NCBI RefSeq assembly: GCF_019703835.1
Contig: NZ_AP023055.1
Coordinates: forward strand, 1,054,001 to 1,118,000
Source of the DNA: Thaumasiovibrio subtropicus
GTDB lineage: Bacteria > Pseudomonadota > Gammaproteobacteria > Enterobacterales > Vibrionaceae
Reading direction: 5' to 3'
Length of the DNA: 64,000 bases
The position numbers and the translations under genes are program-made. The notes beneath the pieces are model-generated. The model saw nothing but the letters and a program-made list of their open reading frames with translations, did not search any database and was not told the origin of the DNA. Shown here piece by piece: positions 45,350 through 54,655 of the stretch; the stretch's first letter is position 1, and each line of letters begins with the position of its first letter.

Positions 45350-46912
45350 ATGGCTGAGTACATTTTTAACTGGAGTAATTCACTCTCACTTGAATGCGGA
45401 ACTGAATTGCCTGCCGATCAGCTCAACCGTGCTTCATACGCACTATTTCTAACTAATTACCTCGTAGCCACCGCCGCTCACGGATATGTACTTAACCTCA
45501 ATTCTGGTTGGGGAACGGGAAAAACATATTTTTTAAAGCGTTGGGAAGAGTCAATAAAAAAGCACCATCCCACCGTTTACATAGATGCTTGGAAGCAAGA
45601 CTTTTCCGACGACCCATTACTAACTGTTGTATCGTCAATAATTTGCCAACTAAAGGCACAAGCAGACAAGTACGCTGACCCATTCGTTATAGAGAAGGCA
45701 GACAAAGCAGTTAGGCTATTTAAGTCTGTGGCACCCGCATTAACCAAAGGAATCGTCAAAAAATTAACTGGTGTAAAAATTGACGAAATCGCGGAGTCCT
45801 ATAATTGTGATAATGAAACTCCAAACAAAGTAGGTGATCTGGGTTTAGGTGAAGCAGCAGGAAAAGTCGTGCAATCTTTGCTAGATGACCACCACTCAAA
45901 AATAGCAGGAGCCGAGGCTTTCAAAGACGCGATGGAGTCATGGATAAAATCAGTAACAAACAAGGAAGGTATTAACAGCCCAACTTTTATATTTATCGAT
46001 GAGCTTGACCGCTGTCGGCCATCCTATGCGATAGAAATGCTTGAAGTCATCAAACACATCTTTGATATTCCACTCGTCATATTTGTTGTAGCAACAGACA
46101 CCGAGCAGTTACAACATGCTGTAAAAGCCATTTATGGCAACAATTTTGATGCTTCTATGTATCTCAGCCGTTTTTTCAAAAGACGGTGTACGCTGAAAGA
46201 ACAATCTAGGTATGAGTTTATTAAAAACCATTTTGAACATCTCAGTTCACTCTCTCTAGATCGATTTAATACGACTGTTTGGCCTGAACTAGTTGGTAAC
46301 AGTGAGCAATGCATTGAGGATTTATCTAGGTATATATCAGCCATAGCCGATGTATACCAATTGCCTCTGCGTGAGACTGAGCAACTGGTTGACAAACTTA
46401 CAGCAGTAATCATGAACTGCAAGTTACCCAAAATAGATATCCTTTTCCTAACTTCACTGATGATACTTCATGACAGAGAGTATGAGTATTACACAGCAAT
46501 TATTAATGAGACGCGCCCTAAAGAAGTCAGAGACAAGTTCTATGAACCTGCAGCATTACACCATTACCTAGAACGCTATGATTATAGTACTGAAATATCA
46601 GTAAACATCCAGCCGTCGAAAGTTTTTCATAATGGGACGGTATCAAGAGGTAACGTTGGGTATAAAGTAAATATTGAAGATGGATACCACAAGATATCCT
46701 ACTTGGGTCTATTATCAATCCAGTTAATAAACTCAACATCCAATAGAGCCTCTATAGAAAATCACTATCAAAAGGTATTAACTTGTGTTTCACGAGACTC
46801 CAGCAAAAGCCCTCCAATCCGCAACATTGTGGGGCAAGAACAACTTGGTTTACAGGTACCCAAAGAAACCTACCGCCAACTAGTAGAGCATGCTGCTACT
46901 TTTGATGACTAA
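45350..46912 (+). CDS. KAP-family P-loop NTPase (cargo, candidate exclusion protein)
   Basis: 520 residues from ATG 45350 (AGGGGG upstream). Walker A is NSGWGTGKT (51-59) and Walker B is FIFIDELDRCRP, followed by AIEMLEVIKHIFDIPLVIFVVATD, the KAP signature. No clear membrane helix pair is visible within the ATPase, unlike many KAP proteins. The C-terminal third is unrelated to known domains. KAP proteins include the plasmid phage-exclusion protein PifA, so a role in excluding other phages is plausible. The AT-rich gene sits between mor and the lysis block, a position that differs in the scar. Confidence 0.82.
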   Translation: MAEYIFNWSNSLSLECGTELPADQLNRASYALFLTNYLVATAAHGYVLNLNSGWGTGKTYFLKRWEESIKKHHPTVYIDAWKQDFSDDPLLTVVSSIICQLKAQADKYADPFVIEKADKAVRLFKSVAPALTKGIVKKLTGVKIDEIAESYNCDNETPNKVGDLGLGEAAGKVVQSLLDDHHSKIAGAEAFKDAMESWIKSVTNKEGINSPTFIFIDELDRCRPSYAIEMLEVIKHIFDIPLVIFVVATDTEQLQHAVKAIYGNNFDASMYLSRFFKRRCTLKEQSRYEFIKNHFEHLSSLSLDRFNTTVWPELVGNSEQCIEDLSRYISAIADVYQLPLRETEQLVDKLTAVIMNCKLPKIDILFLTSLMILHDREYEYYTAIINETRPKEVRDKFYEPAALHHYLERYDYSTEISVNIQPSKVFHNGTVSRGNVGYKVNIEDGYHKISYLGLLSIQLINSTSNRASIENHYQKVLTCVSRDSSKSPPIRNIVGQEQLGLQVPKETYRQLVEHAATFDD

Positions 46913-47001
46913 CCCCCGAACCTCTTCCCTCCCACTAACCAAACCCGGCACGTTAACCTCATCACATCCCCAAATTTCCACTTCAGGAACGGAGCGATGT
47001 G

Positions 47002-47421
47002 ATGAGAACCCTTACCCTACGCCGCCGCTACTTTGACGACGGCACCTTTGCCACCCTGCATAGTAAAAACGGCGAACAACTTTGTGCCACCGTCGAGCGA
47101 CCATGGCAAAACAATACACCACGTAAAAGCTGCATACCTGAAGGCACCTATCGGCTTATCCCCCACACCAGCCCCAAATTTGGTGAGTGTTATGCCCTAG
47201 AAGCCAACACCCTTGGCGTCACTCGTTACGGGCCTTCACTACGTACTCATATCCTCATTCACGCTGCCAACTTACCGTCTCAACTCCAAGGTTGTATCGC
47301 CCCTGGTGAAGGCTTTGGCGTCATCAACAATCAGTGGGGCGTCATCAATTCACGTAATGCCTTCAACAAACTCATGGCCTACCTCGATAACAAAGAGTGG
47401 CAACTCATCATCTCTCACTAA
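47002..47421 (+). CDS. DUF5675-family protein (probable lysis-region enzyme)
   Basis: 139 residues from ATG 47002 with GGAG upstream. Contains CIPEGTYRLIPHTSPKFGECYAL and HILIHAANLPSQLQGCIAPG, where His and Cys-Gly spacing resembles L,D-transpeptidase-like folds. It lies where Mu-like phages carry the endolysin, just before the holin, so it may cut or modify peptidoglycan, but activity is not shown. A pseudogene copy is at 36.1 kb. Confidence 0.65.
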   Translation: MRTLTLRRRYFDDGTFATLHSKNGEQLCATVERPWQNNTPRKSCIPEGTYRLIPHTSPKFGECYALEANTLGVTRYGPSLRTHILIHAANLPSQLQGCIAPGEGFGVINNQWGVINSRNAFNKLMAYLDNKEWQLIISH

Positions 47422-47430
47422 GGACTAACC

Positions 47431-47973
47431 ATGGATCCACTCACTATCGCCACCCTTGCCAGTACCGCACTCAAAGCAGGCCCTGCCCTCATTCGCGTCG
47501 TCGGTAACCTATTTGGCAGCAACGCAACCGCCGACAAAGTTGCAAATGCCGTTGAACGCATTGAAACGGAATACAGTACCGCGACCTCACAGCAAAAAGG
47601 ACTAGAAAGCCAACTCAAACAACTCTCCAGCACTGAGCTTGTTCAACTGCAAACCATGCAAACTGAACTTGCTCGCATCGAAGCTGAGCGCGAAGCGCGC
47701 CAACTAGAAAGCACCGAAATTCTCTTTAGCGAAGGACAACACACTATTCGCGAAGGCGACAAGGCGCAACACTCCACTGTAATCAAATGCCGCCCCAACC
47801 TCGCGTACATCAGCATGTTCGCCACGGCAATTTATGTACTCGGCATGTCACTAGCCCATGCATTTGACTATGGCAGTGGCGCTGATATGGCTGTCGCCGC
47901 CTTCCTCATCTCACCCGCTGGTGCCTACATGGGCCTACGTCACCGAGAAAAAGAGAAAGGACTCGCGAGTTAG
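47431..47973 (+). CDS. 3TM-type holin-like protein
   Basis: 180 residues. N-terminal helix (IATLASTALKAGPALIRVV), long coiled coil (residues 45-105), then two hydrophobic segments (ISMFATAIYVLGMSLA and MAVAAFLISPAGAYMGL). Matches the three-helix holin family associated with Mu-like phages and gene-transfer agents. Should time lysis at the inner membrane. AAGGA before the ATG. Confidence 0.72.
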   Translation: MDPLTIATLASTALKAGPALIRVVGNLFGSNATADKVANAVERIETEYSTATSQQKGLESQLKQLSSTELVQLQTMQTELARIEAEREARQLESTEILFSEGQHTIREGDKAQHSTVIKCRPNLAYISMFATAIYVLGMSLAHAFDYGSGADMAVAAFLISPAGAYMGLRHREKEKGLAS

Positions 47974-47977
47974 TTCA

Positions 47978-48304
47978 ATGACCCTAGAGCTTATCCGAAC
48001 ATGGTGGCCTATCGTTGCCACCGCCCTCAACATCCTCTTCTTGCTAGCCTGCTTTGCATTGGTAAAAACCTTCGCTCGCAAAGAAGATCTTCAAGCCGTC
48101 AAAGAGGCCCATAACCACCTTCAAGCCCAACACCAAGCCCTTAGCCAACAGGTCGAAAATCTTCCCAGCCAAAACGAAGTCAGCGACCTCAAACTGATTA
48201 TCGAAAAGCTCCGAGGTGACATTAGAGAAATCCGCCCGAAACTCGACGGCCTCGATCGCATCAGCAACCTCCTCCTCGAAAACGAACTAAAGGACAAAAA
48301 TTGA
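47978..48304 (+). CDS. DUF2730 membrane-anchored coiled-coil protein (Mu gp25-like)
   Basis: 108 residues. One N-terminal helix (WWPIVATALNILFLLACFALV) then a coiled coil rich in Glu/Gln. Family DUF2730, found next to the holin and terminase genes of Mu-like phages. Possibly a spanin-like or lysis accessory. Its stop overlaps the next start in TGATG. Confidence 0.78.
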   Translation: MTLELIRTWWPIVATALNILFLLACFALVKTFARKEDLQAVKEAHNHLQAQHQALSQQVENLPSQNEVSDLKLIIEKLRGDIREIRPKLDGLDRISNLLLENELKDKN

Positions 48305-48600
48305 TGGCCCTCCACGAACTACTCCAGCAAGACCGACGTTTGGTGATCCTGCGCGTTCTAAATGAAATGCCTGGCTACGAAGCCAACGACTCCATCCTCG
48401 ATGCTGCTCTCGACGCCTACGGCCACAATGTCAGCCGCGATCTCGTGCGCAGCGAGCTCTACTGGCTCACCGAACAACAACTCATCACCCTGCGCGATGT
48501 CAATGGCACTCAAGTTGCCCAACTAAAGCAACGCGGCATTGATGTTGCCACAGGCCAAGCCACACATCCTGGGGTAAAGCGTCCTCGGCCTGGCGAATAG
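48304..48600 (+). CDS. Mu gp26-like small winged-helix protein
   Basis: 98 residues. Winged-helix pattern ILRVLNEMPGYEANDSILDAAL and VRSELYWLTEQQLITL. Matches the small gp26-type protein lying between gp25 and gp27 in Mu-like phages. Probably assists DNA packaging or late regulation. Start ATG 48304 chosen over an adjacent TTG. Confidence 0.72.
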   Translation: MALHELLQQDRRLVILRVLNEMPGYEANDSILDAALDAYGHNVSRDLVRSELYWLTEQQLITLRDVNGTQVAQLKQRGIDVATGQATHPGVKRPRPGE

Positions 48601-48629
48601 CGAAGCAAACAACTCGTAGAGAGGGCAAC

Positions 48630-49232
48630 ATGAACCAGCACACCCCAACCGAGCCAAATAGCAAGAAATCGCACACCAAACACCGCATCAGCAAAATCGA
48701 CAAACTTCCCGACGACATCAAAACCCAACTCAACATCCTGCTCCGAGAAGGAAAAATGTCCCAAACCACCATCCGCGAGCAGATAAACCAACTCATTGAC
48801 GAGTTTGGCCTACCCGACGAACAAAAAATCAGCCGCAACGGCCTCAGCCGTTATAGCCAAAGCTTTCACAAAGGAATGCAACGCTATCAGCAGGCCCAAC
48901 AACTCACCCAGCAATGGGTGCAACAATTTGGCGAAATGCCACAAACAGACATTGCACGTTCACTCATAGAAATTGGAAAGTCTCAAATTTTCGACTTTCA
49001 AATGGCTGCGCTCGAGGAAGGTGACACCATCGACCCCAAAACCATGGGCCATCTCGCTCTTGCAATTAAACGCCTGCAGGAGGCCCAATCAGGTAGCGTC
49101 AAACTCGAAAATGAGATCCGGAAACAAGCCATGGAAGACGCCGCCACCGTGGCTGAAAGTGCCGCCAAAGCAGCAGGAATGACAGCCTCAGGCATTCAAG
49201 CCATCAAAAACGAAATCCTAGGGATAGCATGA
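48630..49232 (+). CDS. Small terminase subunit (DUF3486, Mu gp27-like)
   Basis: 200 residues. N-terminal basic segment and HTH (LLREGKMSQTTIREQIN, FGLPDEQKISRNGLSRYSQSF) then coiled coil, as in DUF3486. Recognises phage DNA for headful packaging. Overlaps the large subunit gene by 4 nt. Confidence 0.85.
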   Translation: MNQHTPTEPNSKKSHTKHRISKIDKLPDDIKTQLNILLREGKMSQTTIREQINQLIDEFGLPDEQKISRNGLSRYSQSFHKGMQRYQQAQQLTQQWVQQFGEMPQTDIARSLIEIGKSQIFDFQMAALEEGDTIDPKTMGHLALAIKRLQEAQSGSVKLENEIRKQAMEDAATVAESAAKAAGMTASGIQAIKNEILGIA

Positions 49233-50815
49233 TTAACTCAGCACCTTCTCCCCTCGCCTCCGCTGTTCAACACCTTAGCTACCATTACGACGATAATGAG
49301 TTACTGCTTCCCTATCAACGCTACTGGATAGCTGATAACAGCGTAATCAAGATTGCCGAGAAATCGCGTCGAACAGGCATCACCTGGGCGGAAGCGGCCG
49401 ACTCAGCCCTCACCGCAGGAGCGAGTAAAAGCGCAGCAGGCAGCCATGTGTTTTATGTGGGTTCCAACAAACAGATGGCACGCGAATTTGTCGACGCCGT
49501 CGCTATGTGGGCTAAAGCCTTTGATAAGGCGGCTGGAGAGATCTGCGAAGAAGTTCTCGAGGATGAAGACAAAGACATCCTCACCTTTGTCATCTACTTC
49601 GCCTCAGGCTATAAAGTCCAAGCCCTAAGCTCGAACCCCTCAAACCTACGGGGGATGCAAGGTAACGTCGTCATTGATGAAGCCGCCTTTCATGAGCGCC
49701 TTGCCGAAGTCCTTAAAGCCGCCCTCGCTCTTACAATGTGGGGCAGCAAAGTGCGCCTCATCAGCACCCACAACGGCGTAACAAATCTCTTTAACCAACT
49801 CATTAGCGATAGCCGAGCTGGCAAAAAACGTTACAGCGTACACACCATCACCCTAGATGATGCTTGTCGCATGGGGCTCTATAAACGTATCTGCAAACGT
49901 CAAGCCGCCAACGGTGGCAAGCCATGGAGTCAAACCAGAGAAGAGCAATGGAAGGCCAACCTTCTCAAGGATACCGCCACTGAAGATGACGCCCTTGAAG
50001 AGTACTACTGCGTGCCCAAAGCCAGCGCTGGCCAATATGTCCCCACCGTTCTTATCGATGCCGCCATGCAAGCAGGTATTCCCATTCTCAGTTGCGAGGC
50101 TCCAGACTCACACCTCAACGGTAAAAGCTTCATGGAATGGAGTGATGCCCAGCGCAAAGCCTATATTGAGGAATGGATTAAACGCTGTTTAACGCCCTAT
50201 TTAAACACTCTCGACCCACAATGCTCGCACGCCTTTGGGGAAGACTTCGCTCGCAAAGGAGATCTCACTATCTTCGTCCCACTCGAAATCAGCAAGCGTC
50301 TTACCAAACGCGTCCCGTTTGTGGTCGAACTACGTAACCTTACTTATGATGCCCAACGCCAAGTCATGATCGCCCTCTGTGATGCGCTACCAAGAAAACG
50401 CGGCATGGCATTTGATGCCACAGGGAATGGCGGCTACCTCGCCGAAGCCGCCGCACTGCGTTACGGCACCGAAATGGTCGACCAAGTGGCCATCAATGAC
50501 CCTTGGTATCGAGAATGGATGCCCAAACTCAAAGCTGAGTTCGAAGACCAGACTCTCATCATCCCCAAGCATGAAGACTGCCGCGACGACCTCCACCAAA
50601 TCCAAGTCATCAACGGTATTCCAAAAATAGACAAAGGCAAAACCAAAGGCCAAGACGGTAAACAACGCCACGGAGACTTCGCCGTTGGCCTCGCCATGGC
50701 AATCCGCGCCAGCCACATGACAGGCAGCACCATCGAATTCACCCCACTCCCCAAAGCCAACGAACTCGACGACCACGACGACCTACTCAACGACCTAGAG
50801 AGCGGCTGTTATTAG
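49229..50815 (+). CDS. Large terminase subunit (Mu gp28-like)
   Basis: 528 residues. ATPase motor with a P-loop-like KSRRTGITWAEA near residue 47 and Walker B region GNVVIDEAAFH. The C-terminal nuclease region has DFARKGDLTIFVPLE and a GMAFDATGNGGYL block. Packages DNA into proheads. Order gp27-gp28-gp29 is the Mu order. Confidence 0.92.
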   Translation: MINSAPSPLASAVQHLSYHYDDNELLLPYQRYWIADNSVIKIAEKSRRTGITWAEAADSALTAGASKSAAGSHVFYVGSNKQMAREFVDAVAMWAKAFDKAAGEICEEVLEDEDKDILTFVIYFASGYKVQALSSNPSNLRGMQGNVVIDEAAFHERLAEVLKAALALTMWGSKVRLISTHNGVTNLFNQLISDSRAGKKRYSVHTITLDDACRMGLYKRICKRQAANGGKPWSQTREEQWKANLLKDTATEDDALEEYYCVPKASAGQYVPTVLIDAAMQAGIPILSCEAPDSHLNGKSFMEWSDAQRKAYIEEWIKRCLTPYLNTLDPQCSHAFGEDFARKGDLTIFVPLEISKRLTKRVPFVVELRNLTYDAQRQVMIALCDALPRKRGMAFDATGNGGYLAEAAALRYGTEMVDQVAINDPWYREWMPKLKAEFEDQTLIIPKHEDCRDDLHQIQVINGIPKIDKGKTKGQDGKQRHGDFAVGLAMAIRASHMTGSTIEFTPLPKANELDDHDDLLNDLESGCY

Positions 50816-50830
50816 CAAACAAACCAAGAG

Positions 50831-50925
50831 GTATGTCTAGAAAATACGCAGACTTTCCGCTACAGGGACGTAGCGATAAAGCACCAAGGATGGCACTAAG
50901 CGTGTCTGCGCTTTTCTCGGCATAC
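50831..50925. repeat. Long imperfect inverted repeat with inner hairpin
   Basis: Arm 50831-50853 (starts GTATG, ends CGCAGAC) pairs with 50904-50925 (starts GTCTGCG, ends CATAC) with four or five mismatches. Inside is a perfect 6-bp hairpin CGCTAC-AGGGAC-GTAGCG (50858-50875) and a weaker CCA-AGGA-TGG loop. It fills almost the whole gap between the terminase and portal genes. Confidence 0.7.
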
Positions 50926-50944
50926 CTCGCCAAAAGGACACATC

Positions 50945-52534
50945 ATGATTATCGATATTTATGGCCGCAAGCTCACCGCCGAGCACCTCGACGAACCGCA
51001 AACCGACCAAGACAGCAAACTCGCCCACCTCCAACGCCACTACGCCAACCATCCATCCAACGGCCTCACCCCAAGAAAACTGGCTGCTCTCATGCAGCGC
51101 GCCGAGCACCACGACCTCATCGCTCAATGTGAACTCGCCGAAGACATGGAAGAGAAAGACGCCCACCTCCAAAGTGAGCTTTCCAAGCGAAAGATGGCAT
51201 TACTTGGGCAAGACTGGCGCATCATTCCGCCTCGTAATGCCACCGCTGCCGAAGAAAATGATGCCGACATGATTCAGGAGCTGCTTGAAGATGCCACTTG
51301 GCTCGATGATGCCCTCTTTGACATGAGTGATGCCATCCTCAAAGGCTTTGCCAACCTCGAATTAGAGTGGCGTTTTGAGCAGAAAACCCATCTCGTCCAC
51401 AACTATCACTTTCGCGAAGCTGCCTGGTTCACCATCAACCCAGAGCACCGCAATGAATTGCGCCTTCGCGACGACACTCACCAAGGCGAGCCACTGCGCC
51501 CTTTCGGTTGGATAAGCCATATCGGCAAAGCCAAATCTGGCTACCTCTCCCGCGCAGGGCTTATCCGCGTACTCGCTTGGCCCTACCTGTTTAAAAACTA
51601 CAGCGTGCGCGACCTCGCCGAATTCTTAGAGATCTACGGCCTACCGCTGCGCATCGGTAAATATGCCGATGGCGCAACCGAACGTGAAAAACACACCCTA
51701 CTAAGGGCGGTGATGAGTATCGGCCACAACGCAGGTGGCATTATCCCGAAAGGGATGGAGATAGAATTCGAGAAAGCCGCCGAGGGAGCTAGCGAGCCTT
51801 TTATGGCAATGATTGCTTGGTGTGAAAAGTCGATAAGCAAAGCGATCCTCGGGGGCACTCTCACTAGCCAAGCCGATGGCAAGACCAGCACCAACGCCCT
51901 CGGCAATGTGCATAATGAAGTACGTGAAGAGATCCGCAACTTTGACCTCAAACGCCTCGCAGCTACCCTCACTCGCGATCTCATCTATCCCCTCTATGCT
52001 CTGAATGGTAAGAGCTTCAAAGGGCCACACCGTCATCCCCGCTTTGAGTTTGACCTCACCGAAGCCGAAGACATCGAGCATCTCAGCAAGTCACTGCCTA
52101 ACCTTGTCAAACTCGGGATGCAGATCCCCGTAAGTTGGGTACATGAAAAAACCCAAATCCCCCAAGCCACCGATGGCGAAGCGACACTAGGGCTAACACC
52201 CATAGCCGAACCTAAACCGACAGACAACACAGCTCAACACCAAGCTAGCCTCAGTGCAAACACCATTGTGCCAACAGCCCCAACAGATCGAAACGATACC
52301 GATATCCCAGCCCAGCAAACAGAGACACTAAGACAAGAAGCAGGCGGCCTGCTCGAACTTATGATCGATGAAGTACGTGAACTGGTCGAAAGTGCTACCT
52401 CACTGACACAACTGCGCGAAGATATTCTCGGCTTACAAGGGCAAATCAGTACCGAGCAACTCGGCGAAACACTCGCCCTTGCTATGGCCGCCGCAGAGCT
52501 ATCGGGCATCAGCGATGTCACGGAGGGACACTAA
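50945..52534 (+). CDS. Portal protein (DUF935, Mu gp29-like)
   Basis: 529 residues. DUF935 hallmarks: KMALLGQDWRI, then FKNYSVRDLAEFLEIYGLPLRIGKY, then ILGGTLTSQADGKTSTNALGNVH. Dodecameric portal at the capsid vertex through which DNA enters. The C-terminal tail is Gln/Thr-rich. It overlaps the MuF gene by a single base (TAATG). Confidence 0.93.
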   Translation: MIIDIYGRKLTAEHLDEPQTDQDSKLAHLQRHYANHPSNGLTPRKLAALMQRAEHHDLIAQCELAEDMEEKDAHLQSELSKRKMALLGQDWRIIPPRNATAAEENDADMIQELLEDATWLDDALFDMSDAILKGFANLELEWRFEQKTHLVHNYHFREAAWFTINPEHRNELRLRDDTHQGEPLRPFGWISHIGKAKSGYLSRAGLIRVLAWPYLFKNYSVRDLAEFLEIYGLPLRIGKYADGATEREKHTLLRAVMSIGHNAGGIIPKGMEIEFEKAAEGASEPFMAMIAWCEKSISKAILGGTLTSQADGKTSTNALGNVHNEVREEIRNFDLKRLAATLTRDLIYPLYALNGKSFKGPHRHPRFEFDLTEAEDIEHLSKSLPNLVKLGMQIPVSWVHEKTQIPQATDGEATLGLTPIAEPKPTDNTAQHQASLSANTIVPTAPTDRNDTDIPAQQTETLRQEAGGLLELMIDEVRELVESATSLTQLREDILGLQGQISTEQLGETLALAMAAAELSGISDVTEGH

Positions 52535-53940
52535 TGCCCGTCAATTACGCCAGCCTGCCGTTTAAACAACAGATCGCCTACCTCAAAAACAAAACCAACC
52601 TCCCCTCACAACGCTGGGCTGATATCTGGGTAAACGCCCACAACCGCGCCTTTACCATCGCAGGTGCCATGCAAGATGATCTCCTCGCAGACTTTCGCAG
52701 CGCCGTCGACAAAGCCATCAGTGAAGGCAAAAGCCTAGGCTGGTTTAAACAGCAATTCGATCACATCACTGCGCACCACGGCTGGCAATACAAGGGCAAC
52801 CGAGACTGGCGCGCCAACGTCATCTACGAAACCAACATCCGCCAAAGCTACACCGCAGGCCGAGAGCAACAGATAGACGCACTCAAAGGCACACGCCCGT
52901 ATGGCATTTACAAACACAGCGGCAGTGAAAACCCACGCCATGATCACCTCAAGTGGCATAACCTAGTGCTCCCGCTTGATGATCCTTGGTGGCAAACCCA
53001 CTCTCCCATCAACGGCTATGGATGCGCCTGCAAAAAGTTCACTCTCAGCGAGGCCGACCTAAAACGTATGGGGCTTAAGGTTGGCAAAGCCCCCGCCATA
53101 GAGACCTATGAATGGATTGACAAAGCCACTGGCGAGTTACACCACATTCCCAAAGGCATCGACCCTGGGTTTGACTACACCCCAAAAAACAGTGCAGAGC
53201 TGACCAAAATCGCCAAAGCAGCCGTCGCTAAAAAGCCCCCTCTCGCTACCCGCCTTTCCCCACGCAGTGTCGAGCACACCTTTTCAACCGTAAACAAAGT
53301 CAATGCTATCGAGATAAGCCGCATACTCGATGAGTTACAAGGCACACCAAGCCACACTGCACTGAAACAGTTTTTGAACCACCACGACACCAAAACCCTC
53401 ATTCTCAAAGCAGGAGAACTCAGCGGCACTGCCAAGGCGCGCGCTATCGCACAGCAAGTTGAGGAGTATCTACAAACAGGTCGCGCGAACATAAGTCACT
53501 TTTATACGCGTCGTCCTCGCCGCGTGAACGGTTTCACCTCTCCACGCTGGAATCATGTCGTCGTAAAAGCAAAGAGTACCGACACGCTGAAAAACCTTTT
53601 CGTCAGCGATATTACAACCCAAATCACTCATGTATTTGAGAAAGCAAAAACAGGCAAGCCCGTCTGGTCATTCTCTACCGCAGCACGCCGACACACTGAG
53701 GGCGCGCGAGTCTTTACCACATGGCTACATGAAATCGGCCATCAGGTCTATTTCAAAGCCAATACACCACTCGTTCCCCAGCCACTGCTCAGTAACTACC
53801 TCACTGAGTACGCCGCATCCAATCCACACGAATGGTTTGCCGAACACTTTGTGGCTTGGGTGCTTACTCCTGAGCGTCTTAAACAAGCGGCTCCTAATAC
53901 ATTCACATTTATTTCAGAAACGGTTTCAAAAACAAGTTAA
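52534..53940 (+). CDS. MuF head morphogenesis protein fused to a zincin-like C-terminal domain
   Basis: 468 residues. Residues 1-200 are the MuF (phage Mu gpF) domain (NIRQSYTAGREQQIDAL, RHDHLKWHNLVLPLDDPWW, NGYGCACKKF). After a linker, residues 255-468 differ from capsid proteins. They contain HEIGH at 399-403, an HExxH metalloprotease motif, then an ASNPHEWFAEHFVAW segment at about 428-442 whose glutamates fit the third zinc ligand of zincins. MuF proteins with C-terminal toxins are a known polymorphic-toxin class. The following 63-residue gene is the candidate immunity protein. Confidence 0.8.
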   Translation: MPVNYASLPFKQQIAYLKNKTNLPSQRWADIWVNAHNRAFTIAGAMQDDLLADFRSAVDKAISEGKSLGWFKQQFDHITAHHGWQYKGNRDWRANVIYETNIRQSYTAGREQQIDALKGTRPYGIYKHSGSENPRHDHLKWHNLVLPLDDPWWQTHSPINGYGCACKKFTLSEADLKRMGLKVGKAPAIETYEWIDKATGELHHIPKGIDPGFDYTPKNSAELTKIAKAAVAKKPPLATRLSPRSVEHTFSTVNKVNAIEISRILDELQGTPSHTALKQFLNHHDTKTLILKAGELSGTAKARAIAQQVEEYLQTGRANISHFYTRRPRRVNGFTSPRWNHVVVKAKSTDTLKNLFVSDITTQITHVFEKAKTGKPVWSFSTAARRHTEGARVFTTWLHEIGHQVYFKANTPLVPQPLLSNYLTEYAASNPHEWFAEHFVAWVLTPERLKQAAPNTFTFISETVSKTS

Positions 53941-53993
53941 GCTCAATAGAGCGCGACAAGGCTCCGTCTCACGAAAGGATATAAAGAGGCACA

Positions 53994-54185
53994 ATGGAAC
54001 TACTCAAGCAAGCACAAATACTGATTAAGCAACCATTAACTATCGAATCCCTACGCGAACTCGATAAGCTCTGCGAACAAGCTAAAGGAGTGGAAGCAGA
54101 TCGCCTTGGGGATATCTGGGAGGCGGCGATGGTTTCATCTGATACTGCGCTTTTTAACCAGGCAGTAAAAGAAGGGCTGTTTTAA
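53994..54185 (+). CDS. 63-residue candidate immunity protein to the MuF-zincin
   Basis: 63 residues, AAAGGA upstream, ending in a TAATG overlap with gpG. All-helical, acidic, with core QPLTIESLRELDKLCEQ. Not part of the standard Mu gene set, which runs F then G. Its paralogue stands alone at 32372-32563. Position right behind a toxin-like domain and the separate orphan copy both suggest immunity, but no function is proven. Confidence 0.65.
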   Translation: MELLKQAQILIKQPLTIESLRELDKLCEQAKGVEADRLGDIWEAAMVSSDTALFNQAVKEGLF

Positions 54186-54655
54186 TGGTGGGCGTTACCT
54201 TCTCCCTTGCTGCAGAAGAGGCAGCAAACGGCATCGCCACTATCCGCTCGCAGCTCAACACCTTGGTAAAGCAAGGCCAAGATATTCAGCCACTACTACA
54301 AGAGATAGGCGAATACCTCTTACTCGCCCATGACGAACGCTGGCAAAAGCAACAATCCCCTGACGGCGAACCCTGGCAACCACTCAGTCCAGACTACGCT
54401 ACTACCAAATCCCGCAACCCAAACCTCATCTTAGTACTCAACCGTCACCTCTCCCGTGAACTCAGCTACGACACCAGCCAAGATGAACTTCAATTTGGCA
54501 CCAACTACGAATACGGTGCAATCCACCACTTCGGCGGCACACCCATCATGCGACCACAAAACGCCGCTATTCCTGCGCGACCATGGCTAGGTGCCAGCGA
54601 AGAGGATCTGCAGGTAATTAGTGAGATGGTGATAGCAAGACTGAAAAGCGCCTGA
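54185..54655 (+). CDS. Virion morphogenesis protein (Mu gpG-like)
   Basis: 156 residues with the family blocks LLLAHDERWQKQQSPDGEPW and YGAIHHFGGTP near the C-terminus, ending IPARPWLGAS. Mu gpG-like proteins act in tail completion or head-tail joining. Confidence 0.88.
   Translation: MVGVTFSLAAEEAANGIATIRSQLNTLVKQGQDIQPLLQEIGEYLLLAHDERWQKQQSPDGEPWQPLSPDYATTKSRNPNLILVLNRHLSRELSYDTSQDELQFGTNYEYGAIHHFGGTPIMRPQNAAIPARPWLGASEEDLQVISEMVIARLKSA

Noticed and set aside
50387..51172. Long minus-strand frames opposite the terminase and portal genes
   Set aside because: Mirror frames of real genes with no ribosome-binding sites or known motifs.
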